Shown piece after piece: positions 7,189 through 13,832 of a stretch of 13,832 bases of DNA. The notes below the pieces were generated by a model. It searched no databases. It was not told the origin of the DNA and worked only from the letters and a program-made list of their open reading frames with translations. The position numbers and the translations under genes are program-made. The number at the start of each line of letters is the position of its first letter. Within the stretch, counting starts at the first letter, position 1. This DNA comes from Pyrinomonadaceae bacterium. GTDB taxonomy: Bacteria > Acidobacteriota > Blastocatellia > Pyrinomonadales > Pyrinomonadaceae. Location: the NCBI GenBank assembly GCA_013812565.1, contig JACCTF010000135.1, positions 1 to 13,832 on the forward strand, read 5' to 3'.

Positions 7189-7512
7189 TCAAAATTTTGT
7201 CCGTTCGTAATGTCCATTGAGAACGGCTTCATTCATCTCGCCTGAACCGATAAGACCCTCTTTGTTACGGTGCATCTCAGCCAGCAGTTTTTCGCCTGCT
7301 TCGTCAGCGAAAGTCATTGCCGACAAATCTACTATTACGCTTCTCGTCGAAGGCGAACCGATTATCTCCTGCCAACTCTTACAAAACCTCTCAGCGAAAT
7401 CTAGTGATCTGAGAAACGGAGGATAGCAGACGGTAGGAGGGGGACGTGTAATTACATTTGCGGTTTTATGATGTTTACTTGTCGCCACACAGCTCGACAC
7501 TTTGATAACCAC
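7189..7512 (-). CDS. STAS-domain-like small protein, N-terminus probably degraded
   Basis: The C-terminal half of this 107-codon frame reads SVIVDLSAMTFADEAGEKLL then AEMHRNKEGLI. That is the strand-helix core of STAS / anti-sigma-antagonist-like domains (V-x-V-D-L-S-x-[VM]-T-F-x-D-x-A-G-x-x-L-L). Residues from about 37 (LDFAERFCKSWQEII) fit the preceding helix. The first 35 residues, rich in Thr, Pro and His, do not look like the first two strands of the domain, and the GTG start at 7512 has no evident ribosome-binding site. Either the gene is 5'-damaged or translation begins elsewhere. A role in partner switching or membrane signalling is family knowledge only. It sits 81 bp after the ene-reductase and 95 bp before the SDR. 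Confidence 0.4.
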   Translation of the reverse strand: MVIKVSSCVATSKHHKTANVITRPPPTVCYPPFLRSLDFAERFCKSWQEIIGSPSTRSVIVDLSAMTFADEAGEKLLAEMHRNKEGLIGSGEMNEAVLNGHYERTKF

Positions 7513-7593
7513 CGAGCGCCAGGCGTCCGGCTGAAATCTTCTTTGTTCCGTGTCATGCCCCCTTGCGTTTTTGTGTATTTGCTATGTATTGGC

Positions 7594-8706
7594 TCAGGCG
7601 TGTTGAGCGTGTTGCTGGTCGAGTACCGGGTAATCGATGTAGCCGCGCGCATCGCCGCCGTAAAAGCTGGATGTGTCTGGGGGATTCAGTTCCACGCCGG
7701 TGCGAAAGCGTTCCGGCAAATCGGGGTTAGCGATGAACAGTTTACCGAACGCGACGAGGTCTGCGTCACCCGTCGCGAGCACGCGTTCAGCCTTCTCTTT
7801 GTCGTACCCGCCCGCCGTGATGATCTTACCCTCAAAAATCGCGCGCAGGTATGTTGTTGGCGAAGTCGGCGTTCCGTTCACGGAGATGCCGCCAACGGGT
7901 TCAATGATGTGGAGGTAGGCAAGACGGAAGCAGTTCAGTTCACGGGCGACATAACCGAAAGTGCCTGCGGGGTCTGAATCGTGCATCGTGTTGAAGATTC
8001 CACCCGGCGACAGTCGCACACCAACTCTATCCGCGCCCCATACACCTGTTACCGCTTCCACCACTTCCAACAACAGACGTGCGCGGTTGCTCGGAGAACC
8101 GCCGTACACGTCTGTGCGCTTGTTGGTGCTGTCCTCCAAGAACTGATTGAGCAGGTAGCCGTTTGCGCCATGAATCTCCACTCCATCGAAGCCTGCTTCA
8201 CGCGCATTGACCGCGCCCTGCCGGAAGCCTTCAACGATGCCGGGAATCTCAGCCGTCTCCAACGCGCGCGGCGTGACGAACGGTTGCAGTCCCGTGTAGG
8301 TGAAGACTTCGCCATCGGCAGCGATAGCGGAAGGAGCGACCGGAAGTTCACCACCACGTTGCAGCGAAGGATGCGAGATGCGCCCGACGTGCCAGAGTTG
8401 CAGAAATATGCGTCCGCCCTTCGCATGCACCGCATCTGTTATTCGTCGCCAACCGGCGATCTGCTCCGGCGTATGAACGCCGGGAGTCAATGGATAGCCG
8501 ATGCCCTGCTCGGAGAAATGCGTCGCCTCCGTGATGATCAGCGCCGCTGAAGCACGCTGAGCGTAATATGTGGCGTTCATCTCGGTAGGCGCGAGACCCT
8601 CGCCCGCGCGACTACGTGTCAGCGGTGCCATCACGATCCGGTGCGGTAGCTCAAGCGCACCAACTTTAACCTGTGAAAATAGAATGCTCGTGTTGTCGTT
8701 GCTCAT
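7594..8706 (-). CDS. Old Yellow Enzyme-family ene-reductase (NADH:flavin oxidoreductase, NemA-like)
   Basis: A 370-residue FMN-dependent TIM barrel. The signs are PHRIVMAPLTRSRA near the N-terminus, FLQLWHVGRISHP (flavin and phenolic-ligand strand), and HGANGYLLNQFL with His179, Asn182 and Tyr184, the substrate-binding pair and proton donor of classical OYEs. FLEDSTNKRTDVYGGS and the C-terminal AFGKLFIANPDLPER phosphate-binding region are complete. Such enzymes reduce the C=C bond of alpha,beta-unsaturated carbonyls, maleimides and nitro compounds with NAD(P)H. The ATG at 8706 is chosen over the in-frame TTG at 8712 because AGGA is eight bases before the ATG and only two before the TTG. It lies 69 bp downstream of trxA, probably in one transcript. 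The gene ends in TGA, evidence that TGA is a normal stop in this genome. Confidence 0.95.
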   Translation of the reverse strand: MSNDNTSILFSQVKVGALELPHRIVMAPLTRSRAGEGLAPTEMNATYYAQRASAALIITEATHFSEQGIGYPLTPGVHTPEQIAGWRRITDAVHAKGGRIFLQLWHVGRISHPSLQRGGELPVAPSAIAADGEVFTYTGLQPFVTPRALETAEIPGIVEGFRQGAVNAREAGFDGVEIHGANGYLLNQFLEDSTNKRTDVYGGSPSNRARLLLEVVEAVTGVWGADRVGVRLSPGGIFNTMHDSDPAGTFGYVARELNCFRLAYLHIIEPVGGISVNGTPTSPTTYLRAIFEGKIITAGGYDKEKAERVLATGDADLVAFGKLFIANPDLPERFRTGVELNPPDTSSFYGGDARGYIDYPVLDQQHAQHA

Positions 8707-8775
8707 AACCAATTTCCTAGTTCCTTCCTTGCTCTTTATGCGATCTTCTCCATGAGATCAAGCTGCCACTTCAAA

Positions 8776-9129
8776 TTAAGCTTGCGCCTGTTGCACTTTC
8801 GTGCCGACGTGCTTCTCTACCAAGCGCGATAGCGGTTCCTTGCCGACGGCACCGACGATTCGCTCGGCTTCCTTGCCGTCGCGGAAGAGGATCAGCGTCG
8901 GGATGCCCTTGATGCCATACGCCGCGGCGACACTGGGGTTATAGTCCACGTTTAATTTGGCGACGCGCACACGCCCCTCATACTCCTTTGCCATCGCCTC
9001 GACCGTCGGCGCAATTATGCGACACGGCGCACACCACTCAGCCCAGAAATCCACCAGCACCGGGACGTCGGCGTTAATTACGTCCTGCTCAAAACTCGTG
9101 TCGTTCACTTCCTTCACATGTTCACTCAT
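8776..9129 (-). CDS. trxA: Thioredoxin
   Basis: A 117-residue single-domain thioredoxin: VPVLVDFWAEWCAPCR carries the redox pair Cys33/Cys36, and KGIPTLILF gives the cis-proline (Pro77). The active site is C-A-P-C instead of C-G-P-C, which may shift redox potential slightly; C-A-P-C is a known variant. It reduces cytoplasmic disulfides, using electrons from thioredoxin reductase, which is not in the window. The ATG at 9129 is favoured over the GTG directly before it because AGGAGG lies seven bases upstream. A 12-bp sequence shared with the arsR upstream region stands 52 bp before the start, suggesting control by the neighbouring regulator. The ene-reductase follows directly. Confidence 0.95.
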   Translation of the reverse strand: MSEHVKEVNDTSFEQDVINADVPVLVDFWAEWCAPCRIIAPTVEAMAKEYEGRVRVAKLNVDYNPSVAAAYGIKGIPTLILFRDGKEAERIVGAVGKEPLSRLVEKHVGTKVQQAQA

Positions 9130-9172
9130 CACGCTTCCTCCTGCTGTGTACTGCTAGTTGCATTAACAAACA

Positions 9173-9194
9173 ATTCTACAATCATCTAAATAAA
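9173..9194 (-). promoter_or_regulatory. Candidate ArsR operator upstream of trxA
   Basis: The minus strand reads TATTTAGATGAT (9192..9181), identical over 12 bp to a site in front of arsR. Flanking bases also agree (GTA after one mismatch), about 18 of 22 positions. It sits 52-63 bp before the trxA ATG, a usual place for an operator or promoter. Confidence 0.45.
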
Positions 9195-9257
9195 GCTATC
9201 CTACAAACACCCGCGACAACAGTAAGGGGATACCTATGCCACCCCATCAAACCCGTA

Positions 9258-9605
9258 TCACCTTCGCGAGTGCGTCGTTGTCCTCACACCTGCTTTAGAT
9301 CCACGGCGTGGCTTCACTCCGGCGCGTGGTTTCGCATTGATGCGTTGCACAAGTTCCTCAACATACGCGGTAAGGACTTCCCGGCGCACGCTAAAATACT
9401 TGAACTGTCCTTCACACCGCGCCTCGATTAGCTCTGCGTCAGCCAACTCTTTTAGGTGGTGCGACACAGTCGCCTGCGATACTGGAAAGCAGTCTGAGAT
9501 TGAACCGCAACACATTTCGTCGCTCGCCGCAATCGTCTCGAATATCTCGAACCGACGCGGGTCTGCCAATGCCTTCGCTACTTTATGGAATTGTGCTCCG
9601 TTCAT
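9258..9605 (-). CDS. ArsR-family winged-helix transcriptional regulator
   Basis: A 115-residue protein with the ArsR/SmtB fold: ALADPRRFEIFETI (helix 1-2), CFPVSQATVSHHLKELADA (helix-turn-helix recognition helix, about 39-57), and LIEARCEGQFKYFSV (beta wing). Cys32, Cys33 and Cys39 lie in EMCCGSISDCF, the position of the E-L-C-V-C-D-L metal box of ArsR, and Cys64 is in the wing. This suggests metal(loid) or thiol-redox sensing, with release from DNA on binding or oxidation. A basic tail (KPRRGSKAG) may add DNA contacts. The ATG at 9605 lacks a clear Shine-Dalgarno site. A 12-bp motif 19 bp upstream recurs before trxA, pointing to autoregulation plus control of trxA and perhaps the genes after it. 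Confidence 0.9.
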   Translation of the reverse strand: MNGAQFHKVAKALADPRRFEIFETIAASDEMCCGSISDCFPVSQATVSHHLKELADAELIEARCEGQFKYFSVRREVLTAYVEELVQRINAKPRAGVKPRRGSKAGVRTTTHSRR

Positions 9606-9615
9606 AATCTAGACG

Positions 9616-9637
9616 TTTATACCATCATCTAAATAGA
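9616..9637 (-). promoter_or_regulatory. Candidate ArsR operator upstream of arsR
   Basis: Second copy of TATTTAGATGAT (9635..9624, minus strand), followed by GGTATAAA. It lies 19-30 bp before the arsR ATG and so would overlap the promoter, as expected for autoregulation. Confidence 0.45.
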
Positions 9638-9889
9638 ACGTCAACTGCTACAATATCTTTTAAGGATTCACCGCCTATCAGTCCTGCACCTCGATTACAT
9701 TGTTGATATGCTCGGATACTAGCCAACCAAGCGGCGCGTCTGGTTTTCTGCGTTCAAAGCTAAAAGGTTCGAGATTATATGTCCGGCTGCTGGTTGCAGA
9801 CCCGCGTGCCGGTAATATGGGTTGACTCTCTTTATGCTCGCGTCAAATAATTCGCTTAATAAATTTTTGTTGTTAATACGCTGCGTGTC
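9638..9889. other. Spacer between the LLM oxidoreductase and arsR, no supported gene
   Basis: This region is AT-richer than the neighbouring genes. One minus-strand frame stays open for about 54 codons (roughly 9840 to 9676) but has no usable start codon and no recognisable motif. I saw no terminator with a U-tract. It presumably holds the arsR promoter and the end of the LLM transcript. Confidence 0.35.
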
Positions 9890-10912
9890 CTATCCCGGCG
9901 CGAGCGCAAAGGCTTTGGCAAGTAGAGTGTAAGAGCGTCGCCGCTCCTTGTGGTCGTGGGTCATCGTCGTCACCATTATCTCAGTAACGCCTGCTTGCTC
10001 GGCGAGACTGAAGATTTGCTCGCGCACCGTTGCAGGTGATCCCACGAAAAGCCGCTCCCGGTTCATTTGCACCACTTCCTCTTCGTCGGAGGTGTAAGGG
10101 TAGTTAGTCGCTTCTGAGACGCTCGGCAGTTGTGTTCTAAACTTTCCTTGAGTAAACCGTAGTAGAGTCAGGTCAGCGGAGCGTGCCAACACATTTGCCT
10201 GTTCGTCTGTCTCTGCGCAAACGACTGATGCCGCCAGCAGAGATTGCGGCGCGGCGAAGCGGGGAGAAGGGCGAAATTGCTCCTGATAAAGTCGAAGCGC
10301 GGCAAGCGCGGGCGCAGGATTAATGTGATGAGCAAAGGCGAACCCTAGTCCCAATTCCCCCGCCAGCCGTGCGCTGAAATCGCTGGAACCGAGCAGCCAA
10401 ATGTCCGGCGTCCGCACGCCTTCAGGAATCGCCATGACGCGCTGGAACGGATGATCGCCGGAAAAATCTCCAGAGAAGAAAGCTAACAACTCGTTGAGTT
10501 GTTCGGGGAAGTCGTCGGTTGCGAGCGCCGCGCGCGAACGCCTCAAGGCGAGTGCTGTTAGATAATCGGTGCCCGGCGCGCGACCTATTCCGAGGTCAAC
10601 TCGATTTGGGTGGAGCGCCTCCAGCGTGCGGAAAGTCTCAGCCACTTTAAGCGGCGCGTGGTTGGGCAACATTACCCCGCCCGAGCCGACACGGATTCTC
10701 TTCGTCACACCAGCGACGTGCCCGATCATAACTTCAGGCGCGGAGATAGCGACAAGCTCAGTGTTGTGGTGCTCGGCGAGCCAGTAACGCGTGTAGCCTA
10801 GTTCGTCAGCAAGCTTCGCCAAATCAAGCGTGTTGCGTAAGGCATCCGCCGCCGTGGAACCGGAGGGCACCGGCGAAAGATCAAGCACTGACAAGCGAAT
10901 CGGTAACTTCAT
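9890..10912 (-). CDS. LLM-class flavin-dependent oxidoreductase (luciferase-like monooxygenase)
   Basis: A 340-residue bacterial-luciferase-like TIM barrel. The family marks are LSVLDLSPVPSG at the N-terminus, LGYTRYWLAEHHN (39-50), VGSGGVMLPNHAPLKVAE (75-92) and HPNRVDLGIGRAPGTD (101-116). The C-terminal LFVGSPATVREQI is the usual phosphate-binding end. Such enzymes use FMN or F420. This MsnO8-like subgroup is usually annotated only as LLM oxidoreductase, and its substrate is unknown. The ATG at 10912 overlaps the stop of a doubtful 67-codon frame (TAATG), and its Shine-Dalgarno site is weak. It stands upstream of arsR, between glgC and the redox cluster. Confidence 0.9.
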   Translation of the reverse strand: MKLPIRLSVLDLSPVPSGSTAADALRNTLDLAKLADELGYTRYWLAEHHNTELVAISAPEVMIGHVAGVTKRIRVGSGGVMLPNHAPLKVAETFRTLEALHPNRVDLGIGRAPGTDYLTALALRRSRAALATDDFPEQLNELLAFFSGDFSGDHPFQRVMAIPEGVRTPDIWLLGSSDFSARLAGELGLGFAFAHHINPAPALAALRLYQEQFRPSPRFAAPQSLLAASVVCAETDEQANVLARSADLTLLRFTQGKFRTQLPSVSEATNYPYTSDEEEVVQMNRERLFVGSPATVREQIFSLAEQAGVTEIMVTTMTHDHKERRRSYTLLAKAFALAPG

Positions 10913-11083
10913 TATAGTCTCTGGTGTTTATGCGGGTTTCGCGTTGATGTGCGAGCATTCCGACCAAACTGAATGACTTCGAGTCGAAGATACAGAAAGC
11001 CGAGCGAGGTGCGCAGCAGCGGATGTTGTAGCAACGCATTTAGCTTTCTCGTAGAAACTTCTAAACCCTTCGGTAAATCATTG

Positions 11084-12361
11084 CTACGTAGTTTGACGCT
11101 GTGACGACTCAACATTTATGCCCGGCTTGATGCGTGCATCGGCAGGCAGGCGAGCACCGGCAGAGATTTGCGCCTTCTGTCCGATCATCGCAATCTCTGA
11201 GCTTGTGATGCGTGGCGCTCGGTTCCCGGGACTTCTCTGCTGACCGATTATAGCTCCTTCACCCACGCGAACTTCCCTATCCACAATGGCGCAATCGACA
11301 ATGGCACGAGCTTCAATTACGGTGCTGTGCAGCACAACTGAGTCGCGCACGACGGCGTCTCGTTCAACCACAACTCCGGGAGCGAGCACTGAGCGGATGA
11401 CTTGGCCGTGAATTGTGCAGCCCGGCGAGATCAAACTGTTTTCAATGCGCGCTGTTTCATGGATGCGTGCAGGAAGTCGCTGCGAGCCGTAGGTTAGAAT
11501 CGGCCAATCAGGATCATCAAGCACAAGATTGAGTTCAAGTGAAAGCAGATCCATGTGCGATTGCCAGTAGCTCTCCACCGTGCCGACATCCTGCCAGTAC
11601 CCTTCAAGGCGATACTCAAAGGCGCGGCCATCCTCGACCAACTTCGGGATCAGTTCGTGGCCGAAGTCTCGCAGCGAAGTGCCTTCATCGCCGGAGTTAC
11701 CTTTGTTCGCGTTCCCACCCGCGAGCTGGTCCAAGGTCTCCAGCAGCGTGTGTGCGTCGTAGACGAAGACCTCTGTCGTCACAATATCGCTTTGCGGTTC
11801 GTCCGGCTTGTAGGCGAAATCAGTAATTCGTCCTTCGCCGTCGGTCTTTACGTTTCCGAAGCGGTCGGCTTCTTCAAGCGGAATCTGCGTTGTTACCATT
11901 GTAACGTCCGCTTTGCGGTTGAGATGCTGGTCGATAACTTTACTGTAGTCGAGTTTGTAAATGTGATCAGCGCTCAACACCAAGAGTATGTCAGGGTCAA
12001 ACTCGCGTATGAAGTCTCTATGACGGTAAATAGCGTCGGCATTCCCTTCGGCGAACCCGCCATCATTATCGTCTTCGTCTCCGCTCTCGTATGGCGGCAA
12101 CACTTGCAGCCCGCCATAAGTGCGATCCAAATCCCACGGACGACCGTTCGCCAGATGCTCATTTAACGAGTGCAAGTGGTATTGCTCGATCACCCACACG
12201 TCCGAGATGCCGCTGTGCATACAGTTGCTCAAGGCAAAGTCGATCAAACGGTACGTTCCGGCAAAAGGCATCGCGGGCTTCGCGCGCTCTTCGGTAAGCA
12301 CCTCCAACCTGCTGCCCTTGCCTCCCGCTAAAATAAGCGCCAAGATTTTATTGCGTGCCAT
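11084..12361 (-). CDS. glgC: Glucose-1-phosphate adenylyltransferase (ADP-glucose pyrophosphorylase)
   Basis: A 425-residue nucleotidyltransferase with a left-handed beta-helix tail. The N-terminal domain has LILAGGKGSRL (10-19), ERAKPAMPFAGTYRLIDFAL (25-44), the metal-binding SADH (130-133), and EGYWQDVGTVESYW (253-266), all typical of GlgC. Hexapeptide-like repeats run from about 305 to 415. It makes ADP-glucose from glucose-1-phosphate and ATP, the committed step of glycogen synthesis. An acidic loop (GDEDDNDGGFAEG, 94-106) replaces the usual short G-T-A-D-A context, giving G-N-A-D-A-I-Y-R, so a related sugar-nucleotide specificity cannot be fully excluded. AAGGAG is 10 bases before the ATG. 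No other glg gene is in view. Confidence 0.92.
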   Translation of the reverse strand: MARNKILALILAGGKGSRLEVLTEERAKPAMPFAGTYRLIDFALSNCMHSGISDVWVIEQYHLHSLNEHLANGRPWDLDRTYGGLQVLPPYESGDEDDNDGGFAEGNADAIYRHRDFIREFDPDILLVLSADHIYKLDYSKVIDQHLNRKADVTMVTTQIPLEEADRFGNVKTDGEGRITDFAYKPDEPQSDIVTTEVFVYDAHTLLETLDQLAGGNANKGNSGDEGTSLRDFGHELIPKLVEDGRAFEYRLEGYWQDVGTVESYWQSHMDLLSLELNLVLDDPDWPILTYGSQRLPARIHETARIENSLISPGCTIHGQVIRSVLAPGVVVERDAVVRDSVVLHSTVIEARAIVDCAIVDREVRVGEGAIIGQQRSPGNRAPRITSSEIAMIGQKAQISAGARLPADARIKPGINVESSQRQTT

Positions 12362-12414
12362 CTATCTCTTTCTCCTTCTCACCGCACCGACTATCATTGC
12401 TCAATAAGAAGACA

Positions 12415-12559
12415 GGAGTCAGAAGCCGGAGAGCAGAAAGCAGAAGGCGGAAAGCAGAAAAACAAAGCCCATGCTCGCTTTCGCCATGTTGTCAATTACT
12501 ACCCACTGCCTTCTGCCCACTGCCTTCTGCCCACTGCCTTCTCCTCACTGCCTTCTCCC
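12415..12559. repeat. Heptamer-based purine and pyrimidine repeats (inverted arms)
   Basis: The left arm (about 12415-12460) is purine-rich with heptamers such as AGCAGAA, AGCAGAA, GGCGGAA, AGCAGAA. The right arm holds four tandem 14-bp units starting CACTGCCTTCT (12504-12517, 12518-12531, 12532-12545, 12546-12559). The arms are partly complementary: GCAGAAGGC (12440-12448) pairs with GCCTTCTGC at 12508-12516 or 12522-12530. It fills the glgC/M48 spacer, non-coding, resembling short tandemly repeated repetitive (STRR) sequences. Confidence 0.7.
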
Positions 12560-12566
12560 CTCTATC

Positions 12567-13832
12567 TTACCTTGCCAATCGAAGGCTAGAGATGATCTGC
12601 CCGAAAGCCGGTTCGTAGGTTCTCAGTTCATCTTCGGGAGCGATGGTGATCAGGTAGAACAATCTCCCGTCGGCGGTAAGCGTTGTGTAAATTACATCAA
12701 CCTCTACGACGCTCGTGACGGCTGACGGACCGGCTACTACTGTTGCCAAGCCGGGTCGTCCTCCCAGATTCACCTGTTGCGGACGACGCACGAGGCGGAA
12801 GTCTGAGTTGACTTCTATTTGCTGCTGAATCAATCGAGCAGTCGCCGATTCGAGATTATCGGACTCGGCGGGAAGCGCGCCGACGAAGATTCCGTGAGTG
12901 ACAAAGACCGCTTGTCCCCGCTGGCCGTAAGCCCCCTTGGGAGCCAAAATCATGTTCGTCTCATCGCCAGCCAACGCATCCCAGTTCTGCGGATACTGAA
13001 AAGCAAACGAGCCATCGCGCGACTTAAACTCGCGCATTGGTGTGTCAGGAGCGGAGGGTCGCGCGCCAGCTTCAATGTCGTTCGGATCGCGCGGGCCGGT
13101 GCGCCGCGGCTCTGCCGACGAAGCGAGCGATGCGGCCCCTGTGCCGCCCGTCAGCCTGGCTTTGATTTGCTGAAACTCCGGCGAAGTACGAACCGGGGTT
13201 CGACTCACCGGCAGCGACGGCAAGACTTCGTTGATCGCCTGGACGCGATTGCCCGGATCAGGATGGTCGCTCAAAAACTCCGGCGTCCGCTGCCCGCCTT
13301 TCGCTTCCAGCGTCTTAAAGAACCCGGCCATATCGCGCGGATCATAACCGGCCTCAGCCATGATGCGTGCGCCTTGCAAGTCAGCCTGCTTTTCCGCCGT
13401 TCGACCGAACTTGAGAAAGACCACATTGGCGCCCGCGCCGCCGATGACGTTGACTATCTGCTGAAGGTCCGGGCTATCAGTCGCCCCGGCGATAGCCCCC
13501 AAAACACCCAAGCCCGCTTTGGCGATATAGGCTTTCGTTGCCTGATTCGTTCCATGACGAAGCGCCACGTGGGTGATCTCGTGGGCCATCACGCCCGCCA
13601 GCTCGCCTTCGTTTTTAGCCGCCGTGATCGCACCCGCGTTGACGAAGATAAAGCCTCCGGGCAAGGCAAAAGCGTTGATGTCTTTGGACGCGACGACACT
13701 GAACTGATAAGGAAAGCGGTGCCCCGGCGCACGAGCGGCCAGCTTTGCGCCCAGTTGACGGATGTACCCGACGGTTTTTTCATCCCTCATTAGCGGCACC
13801 TGCTGCGCGATCTGCTGCGCTGACTGGCGGCC
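12567..13832 (-). CDS. M48-family metallopeptidase with C-terminal extension (5' end outside window)
   Basis: 421 codons are visible, and the frame is still open at the right edge, where it reads GRQSAQQIAQQVPLMRDEKT, the usual region before the M48 catalytic domain; a GTG at 13799 is therefore not the start. The zinc site is AHEITHVALRH (His84, Glu85, His88 from the edge), with the third ligand Glu147 in RTAEKQADLQGARIM. FALPGGFIFVNAGAI and LSDHPDPGNRVQAI are also family marks of BepA/HtpX-like peptidases, which degrade damaged envelope proteins. After a low-complexity linker (about 210-265), residues 268-421 form a beta-rich extension (SFAFQYPQNWDAL near its start, IISSLRLAR at its end), similar to PsbP-like or DUF-type stress domains. 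Probably periplasmic. A signal peptide should lie outside the window. Confidence 0.9.
   Translation of the reverse strand, partial: GRQSAQQIAQQVPLMRDEKTVGYIRQLGAKLAARAPGHRFPYQFSVVASKDINAFALPGGFIFVNAGAITAAKNEGELAGVMAHEITHVALRHGTNQATKAYIAKAGLGVLGAIAGATDSPDLQQIVNVIGGAGANVVFLKFGRTAEKQADLQGARIMAEAGYDPRDMAGFFKTLEAKGGQRTPEFLSDHPDPGNRVQAINEVLPSLPVSRTPVRTSPEFQQIKARLTGGTGAASLASSAEPRRTGPRDPNDIEAGARPSAPDTPMREFKSRDGSFAFQYPQNWDALAGDETNMILAPKGAYGQRGQAVFVTHGIFVGALPAESDNLESATARLIQQQIEVNSDFRLVRRPQQVNLGGRPGLATVVAGPSAVTSVVEVDVIYTTLTADGRLFYLITIAPEDELRTYEPAFGQIISSLRLAR

Noticed and set aside
9676..9840. Startless 54-codon minus-strand frame in the spacer before arsR
   Set aside because: It reads like a plausible C-terminus but lacks any start codon and I recognise no family; I treat it as chance or an old remnant.
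10912..11115. 67-codon minus-strand frame overlapping the end of glgC and ending in TAATG with the LLM start
   Set aside because: The stop/start overlap is suggestive of coupling, but the peptide has no recognisable motif, its ATG has no Shine-Dalgarno site, and its composition (many Arg, Leu, Asn, His) looks non-coding.
12504..12559. Tandem 14-bp units as a CRISPR array
   Set aside because: Units are contiguous without unique spacers and far too short for CRISPR repeats.
12819..13793. Long plus-strand open frame (324 codons) opposite the M48 peptidase
   Set aside because: It is antisense to a gene with complete catalytic motifs and shows no domain of its own; codon bias of the real gene keeps the antisense frame open.

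Overview
The window is a stretch of bacterial chromosome, GC-moderate by eye, with every recognisable gene on the minus strand, so transcription runs from high to low coordinates. The mix of families suggests a soil or environmental bacterium, perhaps an Acidobacteriota member of the Blastocatellia type: a flavin and NAD(P)-dependent oxidoreductase cluster, a royal-jelly-like propeller, an M48 peptidase with an extra C-terminal domain, and heptameric purine/pyrimidine repeats. That assignment is inference; there is no rRNA or marker gene to test it.

Layout in transcription order. The right edge (13832 to 11084) carries a 5'-truncated M48 metallopeptidase, a 205-bp spacer filled with heptamer-based repeats, and glgC (ADP-glucose pyrophosphorylase). 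The middle (10912 to 7594) carries a luciferase-like flavin monooxygenase, an ArsR-type regulator with clustered cysteines, thioredoxin and an Old Yellow Enzyme ene-reductase. Then (7512 to 4578) come a small STAS-like protein that looks N-terminally damaged, a short-chain dehydrogenase with a C-terminal membrane helix, a 311-bp spacer with two strong inverted repeats, and a zinc alcohol/formaldehyde-type dehydrogenase. Next (4534 to 789) come a 700-residue fusion of a metallo-beta-lactamase-fold hydrolase with a royal-jelly/Yellow-type propeller, an alpha/beta hydrolase, and a DsbA/FrnE-family oxidoreductase whose active-site motif is interrupted by an in-frame TGA. The left edge (678 to 1) has a decayed AAA-type ATPase behind a twin palindrome and the first 51 codons of a DegT/DnrJ/EryC1 aminotransferase.

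How the parts may work together (inference): the central block is rich in thiol, flavin and NAD(P) redox enzymes (LLM oxidoreductase, Trx, OYE, SDR, Zn-ADH, DsbA-like). The ArsR-like regulator has cysteines around its metal/redox-sensing helix, and the same 12-bp sequence lies upstream of both arsR and trxA. This fits a regulon for electrophile or thiol stress and detoxification.

The best candidate for something new is the gene at 789..1406. A single TGA replaces the codon for the nucleophilic cysteine of the CPFC motif (TGA-Pro-Phe-Cys). The frame is open and family-like on both sides, a ribosome-binding site precedes the upstream ATG, and a 7-bp hairpin with a GGA loop sits 17 nt after the TGA, where a bacterial selenocysteine insertion element is expected. 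TGA is a normal stop in other genes of the window. I read it as a probable selenocysteine-containing FrnE/DsbA-like protein (U-x-x-C); a recent nonsense mutation or sequencing error is the main alternative.
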